Shown: positions 35,734 through 45,395, numbered from the stretch's first letter. The stretch: DNA of 64,000 nt from Bog-366 sp963722555 (GCA_963722555.1 CAVRNQ010000007.1:1798001-1862000), one strand, 5' to 3'. Numbers and translations: made by a program. The notes: a model not told the origin generated them from the letters alone.

Positions 35734-37662
35734 ATGGTGCTCTCTGGCAAGAGGCTCTTGTTTGCCCTCGCTGTGGTGATAGTACCAACGGTACTAGCCT
35801 TTCAGGTTGGTACTGAGCCCGTTACGGACTCTTCGCGAACAGAGTACCCATCTGTATGGCCCGCTGGCCCTGCGAAGAACTCTCTTCCGGAATGGGCTCA
35901 GCCGGGGCGCATACATTTCGCGCGTTGGGACGGTGGCCGAATCGAGACGGCGAAGGCCATGCTCTCAGGTTGGCCTGGATTCAATCCTCCTGATCCCGAC
36001 CGCTTGTACACTATGACCAATTGGTACGACACGCGGACCATCGCACTGCTCCGTGAAGCCGGAATCAACACGGTATGGGTCACGTTCAGCAACGGTTTCT
36101 CCATCCAAAGTGAGCTGGCACACCAGGCGCAAGTGCGCCGATACATCGAAGAATGTCATCGCCAGGGAATCCATGTGATGGCCTACGAATCGATCGCGAA
36201 CATGTTCTGGGAAGACATGTTTGAGCATGTTCCCGAGTCGCGCAACTGGGTTCAAATCGGTGACGACGGCAAAGCTGTCCCTTACGGTGCGGGTGACTAT
36301 ACAAGAATGGGCAGAGTGACCCGTTACATGGCCAATTTGGGCAACCCTGAATGGCTGACGTACTTGAAGAAGCGCGTCGACCTGGCCATCGATGCGGGGG
36401 CGGACGGGATCATCTACGACAACAATTTTGGCGACCATCTTGCGAATATTTATCAGGAAATTTATCAATACGGTTCCCGGCGCAAGAAGGACTTCCTGCT
36501 GATGGGTAATTTCCATCAAGACACCTATGTTCTCAATCGCCTTGCGAACTGTATGACGACTGAAGACGGCGTCGAGCCAGGTGTTTATGATGAAGTCCAT
36601 GTCCAGGGCAAGAAAATGATGCAGGAGCGTTCCAGCCTCCTTCTAGTCCAGGAGGGACTGCTGGTGAACAACGTGGGCCTCTTTCGTATTCACCAAGCTC
36701 TTTCAGATGGGTGGAAGCCAATTATGATCGAGGATGGTGAACGGGAAGTCGGTGACCGTATGACCACACCGATGTCGGCGGCACGACATCAATTAGCCCT
36801 GGCAGAGGCAATGAGCTTTGGCATCGGCATGGAGTTATTCGTCGAAGGCGTTTTTGCACAAGGCTTAGCCGCGAATGATTCCAAAGCCAAGATCATCTGG
36901 CGGGCAATCGGGGAGTACAACCGATTCTTTTCGCAGCATGAACAGTACTACACCGGAACGTGCTCTCTGTCCTCGGCCGCAGTTGTGCTAGACGATCGCA
37001 GTGAGAGCGTCCCTCTGCTGAATGGCTTGGCCGCGCGCAAAGTTCTTTTCGATGTCATTTACGAGCACGACCTGACGGCCGACACGCTGGCGCCGTACCA
37101 CGCGGTCGCACTTCTAACTGCGCAGACCGTGCGCGACAAGGCACTCTCTGCTCTGGAGAGCTTTGTTACGGACGGTGGCAGGCTATTTGCCACGAGTGAG
37201 GCAGCTGCACACGACGAAACCGGGCGCAAGCGCTCGCGACCTCCATGGTTCGGTCGAAAGATGGGTAAAGGGGAGTGCATCTATTATGATCGGATTCCTT
37301 CCCTGGATGAAATGGCGAATACCCTGCTGGAAACTGGTGGGTCGAGACCTGTCCAAGTGGAGGCTCCGAGCGGAGTTCTCTACAACGTTGTTTGGCAGCC
37401 GAAAACTGACCGAACCATCGTACATTTGTTGAATTATACGCTAAGATCAACCAAAGAAATCAGGGTCGTGTTGCACAAGAAATACGGGAGAATCTGGCTA
37501 ATCTCACCGGACATGCCGGAGAAGCTTCAGCAGCTTTCAACTTCCTCCGGCGACGCGGCGGAACTGAAGCTCCCTCCGGTGCGAATTTACTCTGTGTTAA
37601 TTCTCGAAGGCCTCAACAGCCGTCGCGATCAAGAGGCAGTTAACCTGAATCCTGCGTCATGA
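35734..37662 (+). CDS. Exported TIM-barrel glycoside-hydrolase-like protein (paralogue 2)
   Basis: This 642-aa protein starts at an ATG after AGGAGGACGCCC. It has a signal peptide (KRLLFALAVVIVPTVLAF). The TIM-barrel domain shows GINTVWVTFSNGF, GIHVMAYE, MANLGNPEWLTYLKKRVD and ADGIIYDNNFGDH. A GATase-like module follows (AVALLTAQTVRDKAL, VTDGGRLFATSEA), then a short beta domain. It is a diverged paralogue of the protein at 27326-29146. Candidate acid residues are the Asp of YDNNFGD and downstream Glu residues in MTTEDGVEPG. The family assignment remains open. Confidence 0.65.
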   Translation: MVLSGKRLLFALAVVIVPTVLAFQVGTEPVTDSSRTEYPSVWPAGPAKNSLPEWAQPGRIHFARWDGGRIETAKAMLSGWPGFNPPDPDRLYTMTNWYDTRTIALLREAGINTVWVTFSNGFSIQSELAHQAQVRRYIEECHRQGIHVMAYESIANMFWEDMFEHVPESRNWVQIGDDGKAVPYGAGDYTRMGRVTRYMANLGNPEWLTYLKKRVDLAIDAGADGIIYDNNFGDHLANIYQEIYQYGSRRKKDFLLMGNFHQDTYVLNRLANCMTTEDGVEPGVYDEVHVQGKKMMQERSSLLLVQEGLLVNNVGLFRIHQALSDGWKPIMIEDGEREVGDRMTTPMSAARHQLALAEAMSFGIGMELFVEGVFAQGLAANDSKAKIIWRAIGEYNRFFSQHEQYYTGTCSLSSAAVVLDDRSESVPLLNGLAARKVLFDVIYEHDLTADTLAPYHAVALLTAQTVRDKALSALESFVTDGGRLFATSEAAAHDETGRKRSRPPWFGRKMGKGECIYYDRIPSLDEMANTLLETGGSRPVQVEAPSGVLYNVVWQPKTDRTIVHLLNYTLRSTKEIRVVLHKKYGRIWLISPDMPEKLQQLSTSSGDAAELKLPPVRIYSVLILEGLNSRRDQEAVNLNPAS

Positions 37663-37782
37663 GCATTCACAGAGCTCCGGAAATGCTTGCGGGTTGTGTG
37701 TCCTCAAAATCGACCTGACTTACAGAATCAGCGGCTTGCGAGCAGTCGCCTTCTAGTTGAATCAGTCGTGTAGACTGTTTCG
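37663..37782. other. Left flank of integrase-type IS copy 3
   Basis: No gene is seen. The left end of the integrase-type element should lie within this short interval, but no terminal repeat could be confirmed. Confidence 0.3.
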
Positions 37783-38775
37783 ATGACCCGACTTCTCCCG
37801 GCTTTCCGCGCTTGGTTCGGCGCGTTCTTCCGCTCTCGGCATGATCTCGGACTTGAGCTTGCGGCCTTGCGGCAGCAGGTGGGGGTTCTCAAACGCCAGA
37901 ACCCCCGACCCAAGTTGAGCCGGTGGGATCGCCTATTCTGGATGACCCTCCGACGCCTATGGTCAAGATGGGCGCGGTTGCTGGTCATCGTGAAGCCGGA
38001 GACGGTCGTGAGCTGGCATCGCGCCGGGTTCCGGTGGTACTGGCGATTCCTTTCTCGCCATCGCCCCGGCCGGCCGAAAATCACCTCTGAACTTCAGAAA
38101 CTCATCCGGTCGATGGCAACCGAGAATCCAACCTGGGGAGCTCCCAGGATCTATGGCGAGCTCCTGAAGTTGGGGTTGGAAATCTCGGAATGCACGGTTT
38201 CCCGCTATCTGGACCGAAGTAACCATCCTAGAGATTCCGGCAAGCGGTGGTTGACCTTTCTCAAGCACCATCGCGAGGCAATGGCCGCGATGGATTTCTT
38301 TACTGTGGCCACGGCGACGTTCCAGGTGCTTTACTGCTTCTTCGTGATCAGCCAGGATCGGTCAACATGTCAATTCGCCATAGACACGTTGGACCGTGAT
38401 CTGCTGAAGCGATTCGACCAAGCCATTGGCAGGAAAGGGTACCGAAACCGGTCCGAGGCCATCCGCAACCTTATACGAGAGCACCTGGTCCAGGAGGATG
38501 CAGATGAAAATAGGATCATCGTGGGCACGCTGACGATGGTGTACGATCACCACCGGCCAGGCCTCTCCGGGAAGCTCATTGAAGCCCAACATCATGCCGC
38601 GACAAAGGTGCTGGCCGGGACGCACGTCCACCTAGACCATGAGAATTGCCTGGAAGTCGTCATCATGAAGGGCAGAAGCGGAGAGGTCCGGCGCCTCGGA
38701 GACCACCTGCTGGGCCTCCGCGGTGTCAAGCATGGCCGGTTGGTCGTATCCAGCACAGGGAAGAATCTAATGTGA
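37783..38775 (+). CDS. Chimeric ORF: transposase N-terminus fused in frame to NikR
   Basis: Residues 1-192 match the integrase-type transposase of 25838 (VKPETVVSWHRAGFRWYWRF, AAMDFFTVATATFQVLYCFF). The catalytic domain stops at FVISQDR. At about 38361 the frame passes directly into a nearly complete NikR: CQFAIDTLDRDLLKRFDQA, a ribbon-helix-helix start, then HVHLDHENCLEVVI with the nickel ligands His, His and Cys, and GVKHGRLV. NikR represses nickel-uptake genes. Its own ATG (38367) is out of frame by one base, so NikR can only be made as part of this 330-residue fusion or from an internal start. It may be a dead gene. Confidence 0.78.
   Translation: MTRLLPAFRAWFGAFFRSRHDLGLELAALRQQVGVLKRQNPRPKLSRWDRLFWMTLRRLWSRWARLLVIVKPETVVSWHRAGFRWYWRFLSRHRPGRPKITSELQKLIRSMATENPTWGAPRIYGELLKLGLEISECTVSRYLDRSNHPRDSGKRWLTFLKHHREAMAAMDFFTVATATFQVLYCFFVISQDRSTCQFAIDTLDRDLLKRFDQAIGRKGYRNRSEAIRNLIREHLVQEDADENRIIVGTLTMVYDHHRPGLSGKLIEAQHHAATKVLAGTHVHLDHENCLEVVIMKGRSGEVRRLGDHLLGLRGVKHGRLVVSSTGKNLM
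38361..38775 (+). pseudogene. nikR: NikR-type nickel-responsive regulator (3' part of the chimera)
   Basis: This is a domain-level entry. About 137 codons cover the whole NikR family length except the first residue or two. The DNA-binding ribbon-helix-helix (FAIDTLDRDLLKRFDQAIGR) and the ACT-like nickel domain (VYDHHRPGL, THVHLDHENC) are intact. The nearest ATG at 38367 gives only an 10-codon frame. A one-base loss at the transposon junction would explain this. Confidence 0.7.
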
Positions 38776-38868
38776 CGGGAAACAACCGCGTTGGTGGGTG
38801 GAGGTCAGCGGTGTTCCAGTGGCAGGCCAGTATCAAGAGAGCAGATCGGGGCGGGTAGGTAGTGACCC

Positions 38869-39240
38869 TTAGGCAGCGCATTCCGTGCGTCTTGTTATGG
38901 CTGAAACCCAGACCGTTCTGGCGGCGGCTTCAGCCAGGTTGGTGGGCTTGTCGCCCAGACATAGACCGAGCGTGCCATCGTAATTGGCACCGACCACTTT
39001 CACCTGGGCCCCAGGTCGAATGCCCAGTCCGTCAAAATATTCAAGTAGTTTCGAATCCCGTTCGTCAACACTTTCAACCCGGACCACCGACCCGGGAGAT
39101 GCCTCCCACAGCAGTTGGAGGCCGGACTTGCGCCGCTCGGCTGGGCTCTTATTGATCTGGTTGCAATGCGGGCAGGGCCTGTCGGCGCCGAGCTTGTCGA
39201 TATCTGTGGCCTGCACCTGCTCAGTAACTCCCTCGACCTT
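38869..39240 (-). pseudogene. DtxR/MntR-type regulator fragment with FeoA domain
   Basis: The C-terminal part is a clear FeoA/SH3-like domain: SPGSVVRVESVDERDSKLLE, then GLGIRPGAQVKVVG and a C-terminal AARTVWV. It is preceded by LGADRPCPHCNQI, the dimerisation-domain end typical of metal-dependent DtxR regulators, where CPHG is usual. The N-terminal winged helix is missing and no ribosome-binding site precedes the GTG at 39216. It faces the NikR chimera, so two metal-responsive regulators are both broken at one locus. Confidence 0.6.
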
Positions 39241-39618
39241 TTTACGGCCCTGCGAATTGGCTGTCCTTTGTGGACGAGCGAGTTTTTGGCAGGCACGGGA
39301 CGTCGGGACGGCAAGGATCCGCTTGGCTGTCTAGTCGGTATCCTTTCCGCAAGCCTGCTTAACTCGACCTTGCCGTAGTGGTAGCGCCGGTCTCATGCCC
39401 AGCGTGGGCAAGGAGGGTCGAAGATGGCCAGTGAGCAGTGGTTTTAAGTCCGCATGTCACTAACAAAATCCCGGATTTCTACCCCTTGCCAATAAGTGAA
39501 ATCAATACGATACTGGATGTGACTTGTGAGGATTCGTAGGCGGGATCGCGAGTTTTTGGGCAACAAAATGAGAAGTATGGACCAAATTGCATTCCTAAGT
39601 TATTGAAAATACAGGTAC
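39241..39618. other. Intergenic, no gene recognised
   Basis: No coding frame is supported. Near the right end, CCTAAGTTATTGAAAATACA resembles the core of the dispersed repeat and leads directly into the tRNA-like sequence. Confidence 0.4.
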
Positions 39619-39692
<74 letters not shown>

Positions 39693-39968
39693 TAACTTCC
39701 ACGTCGCGTCGCATCAAGTCTGTGCCCAAACCAATGTAAAACGTATGCCGAGTCGTGTGGAGCCTCGTGAAGCCAGGTGCGTCTTGCCGAGTCATGTGGA
39801 AGAGATGCGATCAGGTCGCCAAACGACTCCACAAAACCTTCAACGTGTGGCGCTGCCGAGAAACGCTTCCTCAAGACGGAAGGATTTGGCGGGAAAGCCC
39901 AACGTACTTAACCATCAAGAAAATAGTCTCAGCTGCGGTGCTAGAGATCCGGATCGAATTATTGCGGG

Positions 39969-40656
39969 CTACAGGGCAGGCGAGGTCACATCATCTTCCT
40001 GCAGCGCACTGGCCGAATTGCGAAGGTTGAAAGTGTCGAGTGAGGCAGTGAGGCTACCACGGCGTAACAGGAAATCTCGAGGGAGTCGCAGATCAATGGT
40101 GAGGTTGTGAGCGGTCATCTTCCCATCAATGGGACCGCCATTGCCCGGACCGCGTCGGGTGGCCAGGATGCCGATAAGCCCTTGGTTTAGTCCGGTTACG
40201 GGCAAAATGCGCCCGTTTGGAGCTCAGTCGAGAAAGCTGTTAATCCAGCTAAGCTGTGTATCCCAGGGCAGGTGGCAGACCCCAGAATCGCGCTCCCAGT
40301 CCGCGATCAAAGAATGTGCTGCTGTAGGCATTGATGGATTCATTCGGATCGCCGATTTTGGCCAATTCGCTCCAGTCATTCTGCCGCGGCCCATTTCCGG
40401 GTGCCGTGCGTGTCACCGCGCGATAACGGGTGACGGCAAGCTCCCAATCGATCCGCCTCCCTTTTTGGCTGAGACGGGTTTCGTACCCTTCCGCAAAACC
40501 GCTGGCATCAGAAGGGTTCGTCAAGAGATAAGCATCCTTCCCTAATGTCTCAGGACTCTGGTTGTAGGCCACACGCAGTGCTTCGTCCCCAGTCCGGCGG
40601 TGCGCGCCTAGCCTTTTGAAGCTACCGCCGAGTGAGTTCGGGTGAGGGACAAGCAA
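39969..40656 (-). pseudogene. TonB-dependent receptor fragment, second relic
   Basis: The minus-strand frame reads SPETLGKDAYLLTNPSDASG, GRRIDWELAVTRYRAV and FDRGLGARFWGLPPALGYT. It then shifts one base near 40258 into QLSWINSFLD, meets a TGA near 40227, and continues with LPVTGLNQGLIGILATRRG and HNLTIDLRLPRDFLL. It stops early after ALQEDDVTSPAL. These are C-terminal barrel motifs of Acidobacterial TonB receptors. The bulk of the gene upstream is missing; repeat R3 lies at the break. Confidence 0.72.
40600..40651 (+). repeat. Dispersed repeat, partial copy R3
   Basis: GTGCGCGCCTAGCCTTTTGA and GAGTTCGGGTGAGGGACA follow the same order as the 3' half of R1 and R2. It lies at the upstream break of the TonB-receptor relic. 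Confidence 0.45.
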
Positions 40657-40753
40657 CCCTATCCCTGCGGTCCGCTTTGATCTCGATCCGCAGAAATGGC
40701 GCGCTGCAATGAGTCGCTATTATCAATGCTATGGTGAAAAATCCCTGCTCAAT

Positions 40754-43700
40754 TCAGTAGATCAGCTTTAGCGAGAATTGGATCTGCCGGGAGGGCCCGG
40801 CGGTCCTATTGATGAGCCCGAATCCGGATCCCAGCACAATATTCGAGGGCAGACCGAAATTGACGAGGTTAAGGGCGTTGAAAACCTCCGCCCGGAACTC
40901 CAGCGTCGCGGCTTCCGCGTTGCCTCTCTTTCCAAACTGGGTATCTTTTATCAGGGAAATATCCAAGTCGTGAAAGGCCGGTCCGCGAAAGGTATCGCGG
41001 CCCAGGGTTCCAAACCTCCCCGAGTTGGGGCCCGAACCGCCAGGAAGATTGATGGGGATGGAAAAGAACGAGGGGTTGTCCGCACCGCGACCGAAGTAGT
41101 CCTCCCTTACTTTCCGGCTCGTCGAAAGATCCGGCTTTGCGATCTGATCCGGGCGGTCGGCCCCGGTGGAACCCGCGCCAGTCTGTTGAATTCCCGAGAA
41201 GACGGCAAAGGGCGAGCCGCTGGTGAGCGTCGTGATGTTGATGAATTGCCACCCGCTGGTCAGCTTGCGTCCCAAGGGGCGAAAAGCATTGATGCGATCG
41301 AAGGGCAGCGCTTGAATCATGCTGAGAGTGAACACGTGGGTCGTATCGAAAGTGGAGGGACCTTTCTCCGCCCCGGGGTTCCAGGGGTTTTGTGAGCTCG
41401 TCTGCAACACCGTCCCCGAGGAGCCGAAGAAACCTCCCAAGGTGGCGCTCGTATCGTCAAGCGATTTACTGAAGGTATAACTCGCTTGGAATCCCAAACC
41501 GAACCGGGCCGAGGTCTTTTCCACGCCCACCTGCAGGGAATGATACGTGGAGTGAGACCGGCTGCTCATCAAGGCTTCCGTCCCAAATCCTCCCATGACG
41601 CGCCCGGCGGAGTCGAACTTCGTAAAGGGCGCGAAAGCCACGTCTGCCCCCGTATAGCTGTTAGGATAACCCACGCTGGGCAGCCGCACGCCCATGGTGG
41701 CCACGTAGGAAGCACTCAACTTGACGTCGCCCAAATCCTGCTCCACTCCTGCTGTATAGCTTTGGATGTATCCGGGGGCATAATCCGCCATCATTCCGAA
41801 CATGGAGAGAGGCTGGACTTGGTGGCCGGGTGTCGCGGCCGCGAGGTCGTTCTCATAACGCTGGATGTCCATCGGCGTATTGGGCGGAACGTCGGAAGTG
41901 CGGCCCGTGGGAAAAACCAGTTGTCCCGAGGGGGTGTACGGCAGGGGCAGATTCAAATGGGTTACCGAGTTTTCAAAAGGAACGGGTGCTCCCGGCTTGG
42001 CGGTAACCGAGGGCTGAATCGCAAAGGGGGTGCCGCCGGTTTCGAAGTCTTCTTGAAAAAGGTTGGTCAGGCGCGTGGTGATGGCGGCGCCCACATGCCA
42101 GATGGTATGTTCCCTCTGCCGCATCTCGATGGACAGCCGCGGTCCCCACCCTCGCCAATCATTCTGAAAGGGTGGCTCCAGCCTGACCACGAACTGCTCA
42201 TAGGCCCCCGGGTCCCAGAAGCGGGCCGGCCGCCCACCTGGGCCCAGGAGGACCGGCCCGGAAGTCCGGCCCCTGGGCTCGTTAAACCGGGCGTTGTATT
42301 CATACCGCAAGCCATAATTCACCTGGAGGCGGGGAGTGACCTTCCAGGCGTCCTGAAAATAGACGTTGTAGGCCTGGCGGCGGAGTGCCGCCTCGTTGAA
42401 GCGATCCCCGATCGCTGATTGCGGCGAGGCTGCCGAGATCGTATAGGAGAAGGGCGTGGCGGTGAGGAAACCCGTCAGGGCGTCCGGAAGCAGATCGCCG
42501 GCTTGGACATCGTGCAGGCCGCTGGCGGATGGAATCGCCACCTGGGCGTAGGCGGGGCCGCCTCCAAATGTGTAGAGACCGTTTGGATTCACGCCGAAGA
42601 CGCTGGCGTCGCGGTTCTGACGGAATTCCCAGCCCCATTTCAACGTGTGGGTTCTGCGAATATAGGTGAAGTTCTGCCTTTCCTGGAAGAGATTTCCAAA
42701 AACTCCGATCATGGAGCCGTCCGCGGAGTTGAACGGTTCATAGAGCCCGTCGCCAAACTCGATAGCCGGCTGGGTTTTGTTGAGGGAGGGAAAAAACGGC
42801 GTGGCGCGAATGAAGCCCAAGGAAGATTCCCAAATGAAGTTGGGAGAAGAGGTGCGAGTGTAGGTCAATCCCGCATTCCGCTGGTGGTCCAGGAAGCGGA
42901 TCGCAAAACCCGGATCAATGGCCGTCTGGCTGGGGTTGGTCAGCGGCCCCCTTACGTTGCTGAAATTGAACCGGGCAAAGAACGTGGCCTGGTCAGATAT
43001 ACGATGATCGAGGCGCACTGAGAATTGATCGGTATTCGTTGAGACCTTGGCGGAAGTTGCGTGGGTGCGGGCGCCGTAGGCGCCCGCCGGGTCGTTCGGA
43101 AGAGGGTAGCCCGCGAGTACGGAAACCATTTGCGGGTTGAGCGGAACCCTCAGCGTATCACCTGCAAAAGCCGTCGAATCCAAGCCCTGACGTTCTTCCG
43201 CAGTCGGTACCGATAGGACCTGCGTGGTTCCTAGAATCTGGCGGAAGCCCTGGTATTGGCCAAAGTAGTAAGTTCGGTGAGGGCCGCCATAGATTCCGGG
43301 CAGAACCAGGGGCCCGCCGTTCGTGAATCCAAATTCATTGCGGATGAAGGGCGGTATTCGCCCCGGATTCGCGAGGTTCTGGCGGTCAAAGAAGTTGCGT
43401 GCATCGAAAGCAGCGTTGCGCACGAATTCAAATACCGACCCATGCACCTGGTCGGTGCCGGATTTGGTGATCACGTTGGTGAAGCCCGCGGCGCCGTGGC
43501 CGATCTCCGCCGGCATGACACCGGAACTTGACTTGATTTCCTGAATCGCGTCAACGTTGAAGTTCGAGAAGGTCGCCCCGCCCATCTCCGGGTCCGTCGT
43601 GTCGATGCCGTCCGTGGCGAACACGGTGGTTGAACCGCGCTGGCCATTCACGGCAAATTGCTGAGTGAAATTGGCGGCGCCGTTGGTGTCGGTCATGGTG

Positions 43701-44185
43701 CCGGCGGCGAGCAGAAGCAATTGGCCGAAGTCGCGCTTGTTGAGCGGCAGATCGGCAACCTCCTGGGTGGATAGCACCCCTCCGCCCGTGGCCTGCTTCG
43801 CCGTTTCCTCGGAACCTTGATGATCGACGATTGCGACGCCACCCGAGTGAAGTTCGAGCCGGGCATTCAGCACCGCCCCCAGGCTGATCTTCACCGACTC
43901 CGCGGCATTCAGGGTCCGGCCCTTCCAATGAACCGACAAGGAATATTCACCGGCAGGCAGATCGTTAAACACGAACACGCCGCGCGGGTCGGTAAAGGAG
44001 TGCAATCGCCGACCGGAGCGGACCTCACGCAACTCAACCTCTGCCCAGGCAATGCCTTTGCCGTTCGATTCACTCAAGGTTCCCGTCCAAGTCGCCAGCT
44101 TTTGATTCCCGGCAAGCGCAAGCTGCACCACCGCTGCGCCGATGAGCAATATATTTAGAATGAAATGCCTGTTTTCATTGGTCAT
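40754..44185 (-). CDS. TonB-dependent receptor with carboxypeptidase-regulatory-like domain
   Basis: The preferred ATG at 44185 gives 1143 residues and a signal peptide (HFILNILLIGAAVVQLALAG). A CarboxypepD_reg-like beta-sandwich follows (GIAWAEVELREVRSGRRL, FVFNDLPAGEYSLSVHWKG). The plug domain has NGQRGSTTVFATDGIDTTDP and AIQEIKSSSGVMPAEIGHGA. The long 22-strand-type barrel ends in QIQFSLKLIY. It is predicted to be an outer-membrane receptor importing a large nutrient, probably a glycan, with TonB energy. No strong ribosome-binding site precedes either 44185 or the alternative ATG at 44209. The frame is intact, unlike the two receptor fragments nearby. Confidence 0.9.
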   Translation of the reverse strand: MTNENRHFILNILLIGAAVVQLALAGNQKLATWTGTLSESNGKGIAWAEVELREVRSGRRLHSFTDPRGVFVFNDLPAGEYSLSVHWKGRTLNAAESVKISLGAVLNARLELHSGGVAIVDHQGSEETAKQATGGGVLSTQEVADLPLNKRDFGQLLLLAAGTMTDTNGAANFTQQFAVNGQRGSTTVFATDGIDTTDPEMGGATFSNFNVDAIQEIKSSSGVMPAEIGHGAAGFTNVITKSGTDQVHGSVFEFVRNAAFDARNFFDRQNLANPGRIPPFIRNEFGFTNGGPLVLPGIYGGPHRTYYFGQYQGFRQILGTTQVLSVPTAEERQGLDSTAFAGDTLRVPLNPQMVSVLAGYPLPNDPAGAYGARTHATSAKVSTNTDQFSVRLDHRISDQATFFARFNFSNVRGPLTNPSQTAIDPGFAIRFLDHQRNAGLTYTRTSSPNFIWESSLGFIRATPFFPSLNKTQPAIEFGDGLYEPFNSADGSMIGVFGNLFQERQNFTYIRRTHTLKWGWEFRQNRDASVFGVNPNGLYTFGGGPAYAQVAIPSASGLHDVQAGDLLPDALTGFLTATPFSYTISAASPQSAIGDRFNEAALRRQAYNVYFQDAWKVTPRLQVNYGLRYEYNARFNEPRGRTSGPVLLGPGGRPARFWDPGAYEQFVVRLEPPFQNDWRGWGPRLSIEMRQREHTIWHVGAAITTRLTNLFQEDFETGGTPFAIQPSVTAKPGAPVPFENSVTHLNLPLPYTPSGQLVFPTGRTSDVPPNTPMDIQRYENDLAAATPGHQVQPLSMFGMMADYAPGYIQSYTAGVEQDLGDVKLSASYVATMGVRLPSVGYPNSYTGADVAFAPFTKFDSAGRVMGGFGTEALMSSRSHSTYHSLQVGVEKTSARFGLGFQASYTFSKSLDDTSATLGGFFGSSGTVLQTSSQNPWNPGAEKGPSTFDTTHVFTLSMIQALPFDRINAFRPLGRKLTSGWQFINITTLTSGSPFAVFSGIQQTGAGSTGADRPDQIAKPDLSTSRKVREDYFGRGADNPSFFSIPINLPGGSGPNSGRFGTLGRDTFRGPAFHDLDISLIKDTQFGKRGNAEAATLEFRAEVFNALNLVNFGLPSNIVLGSGFGLINRTAGPSRQIQFSLKLIY

Positions 44186-44799
44186 ATGATCAAAATTCCA
44201 ATCCAGCATTCTACACCCGTGCCTCGCCACGAAAAGTTTCGACTTAAAATGGAGGCATCCCAGTTGATCATCGAATTTGGACGAATATGTCTGGGCTGCT
44301 GCGGCTGGGTCCGGTCCAGACCACCCAGCAATGGACTCGGGAGAGATCTCCTCACCTCGAATCGCGCGACTCGGAGTGCTTGTTCGCGGCCTGGCTCGGA
44401 ATGCGTCCTCGCGTTGATGGCGGCATCCAGGTAGCCGAGCAGTTCTTCGCCTTATCTCCTGTTCCGCTTGTTGCTGGCGAAATAGCGCCTTTAGCCCCCC
44501 CAATAGATGTCACCGCAGCAACGTGGCAGTCAACTTCCCAGCTACTGCCTCATCCTCCCATACCTATGCCCTTCGTTCTTCCGCTACAACGCCTGTCCTC
44601 CGCAAAAATGAGGGTCCACGCACTATCTGAAGTATTAGGCTTATGCCGCAATCCTCTCGAGTGGGTATTCGTGGTGCAGACCTCCCAAGATGGGCGGGGC
44701 CAGAACCTGCCCATTTCGACCTGGTGCGCATTGAAGATCCTCACCGCCACTGTATAATGGATGCTTTCTGGAATCTGTCCTTCGCCAATGCCAGATCGG
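44186..44799. other. Upstream region of the TonB receptor, no gene supported
   Basis: A plus-strand frame of about 157 codons (44287-44757) exists but shows no recognisable motif or ribosome-binding site. The receptor promoter should be near 44200-44300. Confidence 0.4.
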
Positions 44800-44905
44800 G
44801 TTCCTAAACTGCCTCGATCTTGGTTACACAACGCTTCTTAATAATGTTAACGCTGGGCGCCTAACCTGTTGAATTTGCAGCCGAATGAGTTTTGGCGAGG
44901 GACAG
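44800..44905 (+). repeat. Dispersed repeat copy R2
   Basis: This 106-bp sequence begins GTTCCTAAACTGCCTCGAT and ends GTTTTGGCGAGGGACAG. It pairs with R1 at 33028-33134 along its whole length with scattered substitutions and one gap. It is not associated with any intact gene. Confidence 0.75.
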
Positions 44906-45151
44906 CGGGCGTGTTGCCCCGGTCCGATGCCCAGCGGAGCCACTGTCTGAGTTGAGTGTTGATGTGGGCGGAGTGCATCATTTCTACCCTCGCCTTAGAC
45001 TAGCCTATTCTGTGTAGCCTTGGTATGGCTGAAAGTATGGGTAGTACGAAAGGTGCGCAATCTACCCTTTGGAAAGCAATCCGATGTTCTCCCTGAAAAC
45101 AAAGGGGTTAAATTTTGCGAAAAATGTGGAATTTTCGTTGGATGGCGGGTA

Positions 45152-45195
45152 TGGATTAGAAATCCGATGCTCTATCCGGCTGAGCTACACCCCCG
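45152..45195 (-). pseudogene. 5' half of a tRNA-Arg (TCT) gene
   Basis: Read on the minus strand: GGGGGTG acceptor, TA, D arm GCTCAGCCGGATAGAGC, then anticodon loop TTTCTAA with anticodon TCT. The sequence after the loop does not complete the anticodon stem, and no T arm follows. The relic is non-functional. Confidence 0.55.
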
Positions 45196-45251
45196 CAATG
45201 GACTAGCTTACTGCATTCGGTTGCTATTCATCAAATCCTCATTGTGGGGGT

Positions 45252-45395
45252 TCACCGAAATTGCCTTGCGAAACCGCAGGCCCGAAGCGAGAGGCCCGCG
45301 CCAGTCCGCGGCTTGTTTAGACCCTCAAGCAGGGCGCGAGTTCCTTCCACCACGCTGCGCCAGAGGAAATCACGACGAGTGAAGGAGTGCGGCAT
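45252..45395 (-). pseudogene. Truncated Tat-leader ORF downstream of RidA
   Basis: An ATG at 45395, with GGAG seven bases upstream and only 15 bases after the RidA stop, opens a 47-codon frame. It begins with the twin-arginine motif FTRRDFLWRSVVEG. The frame then degenerates and stops at 45252. It looks like the 5' end of a Tat-exported protein gene once in operon with RidA, cut off near the tRNA-Arg relic. What followed is unknown. Confidence 0.45.

Noticed and set aside
44287..44757. Plus-strand frame of 157 codons upstream of the TonB receptor
   Set aside because: No family motif or translation signal, and it covers the likely receptor promoter.
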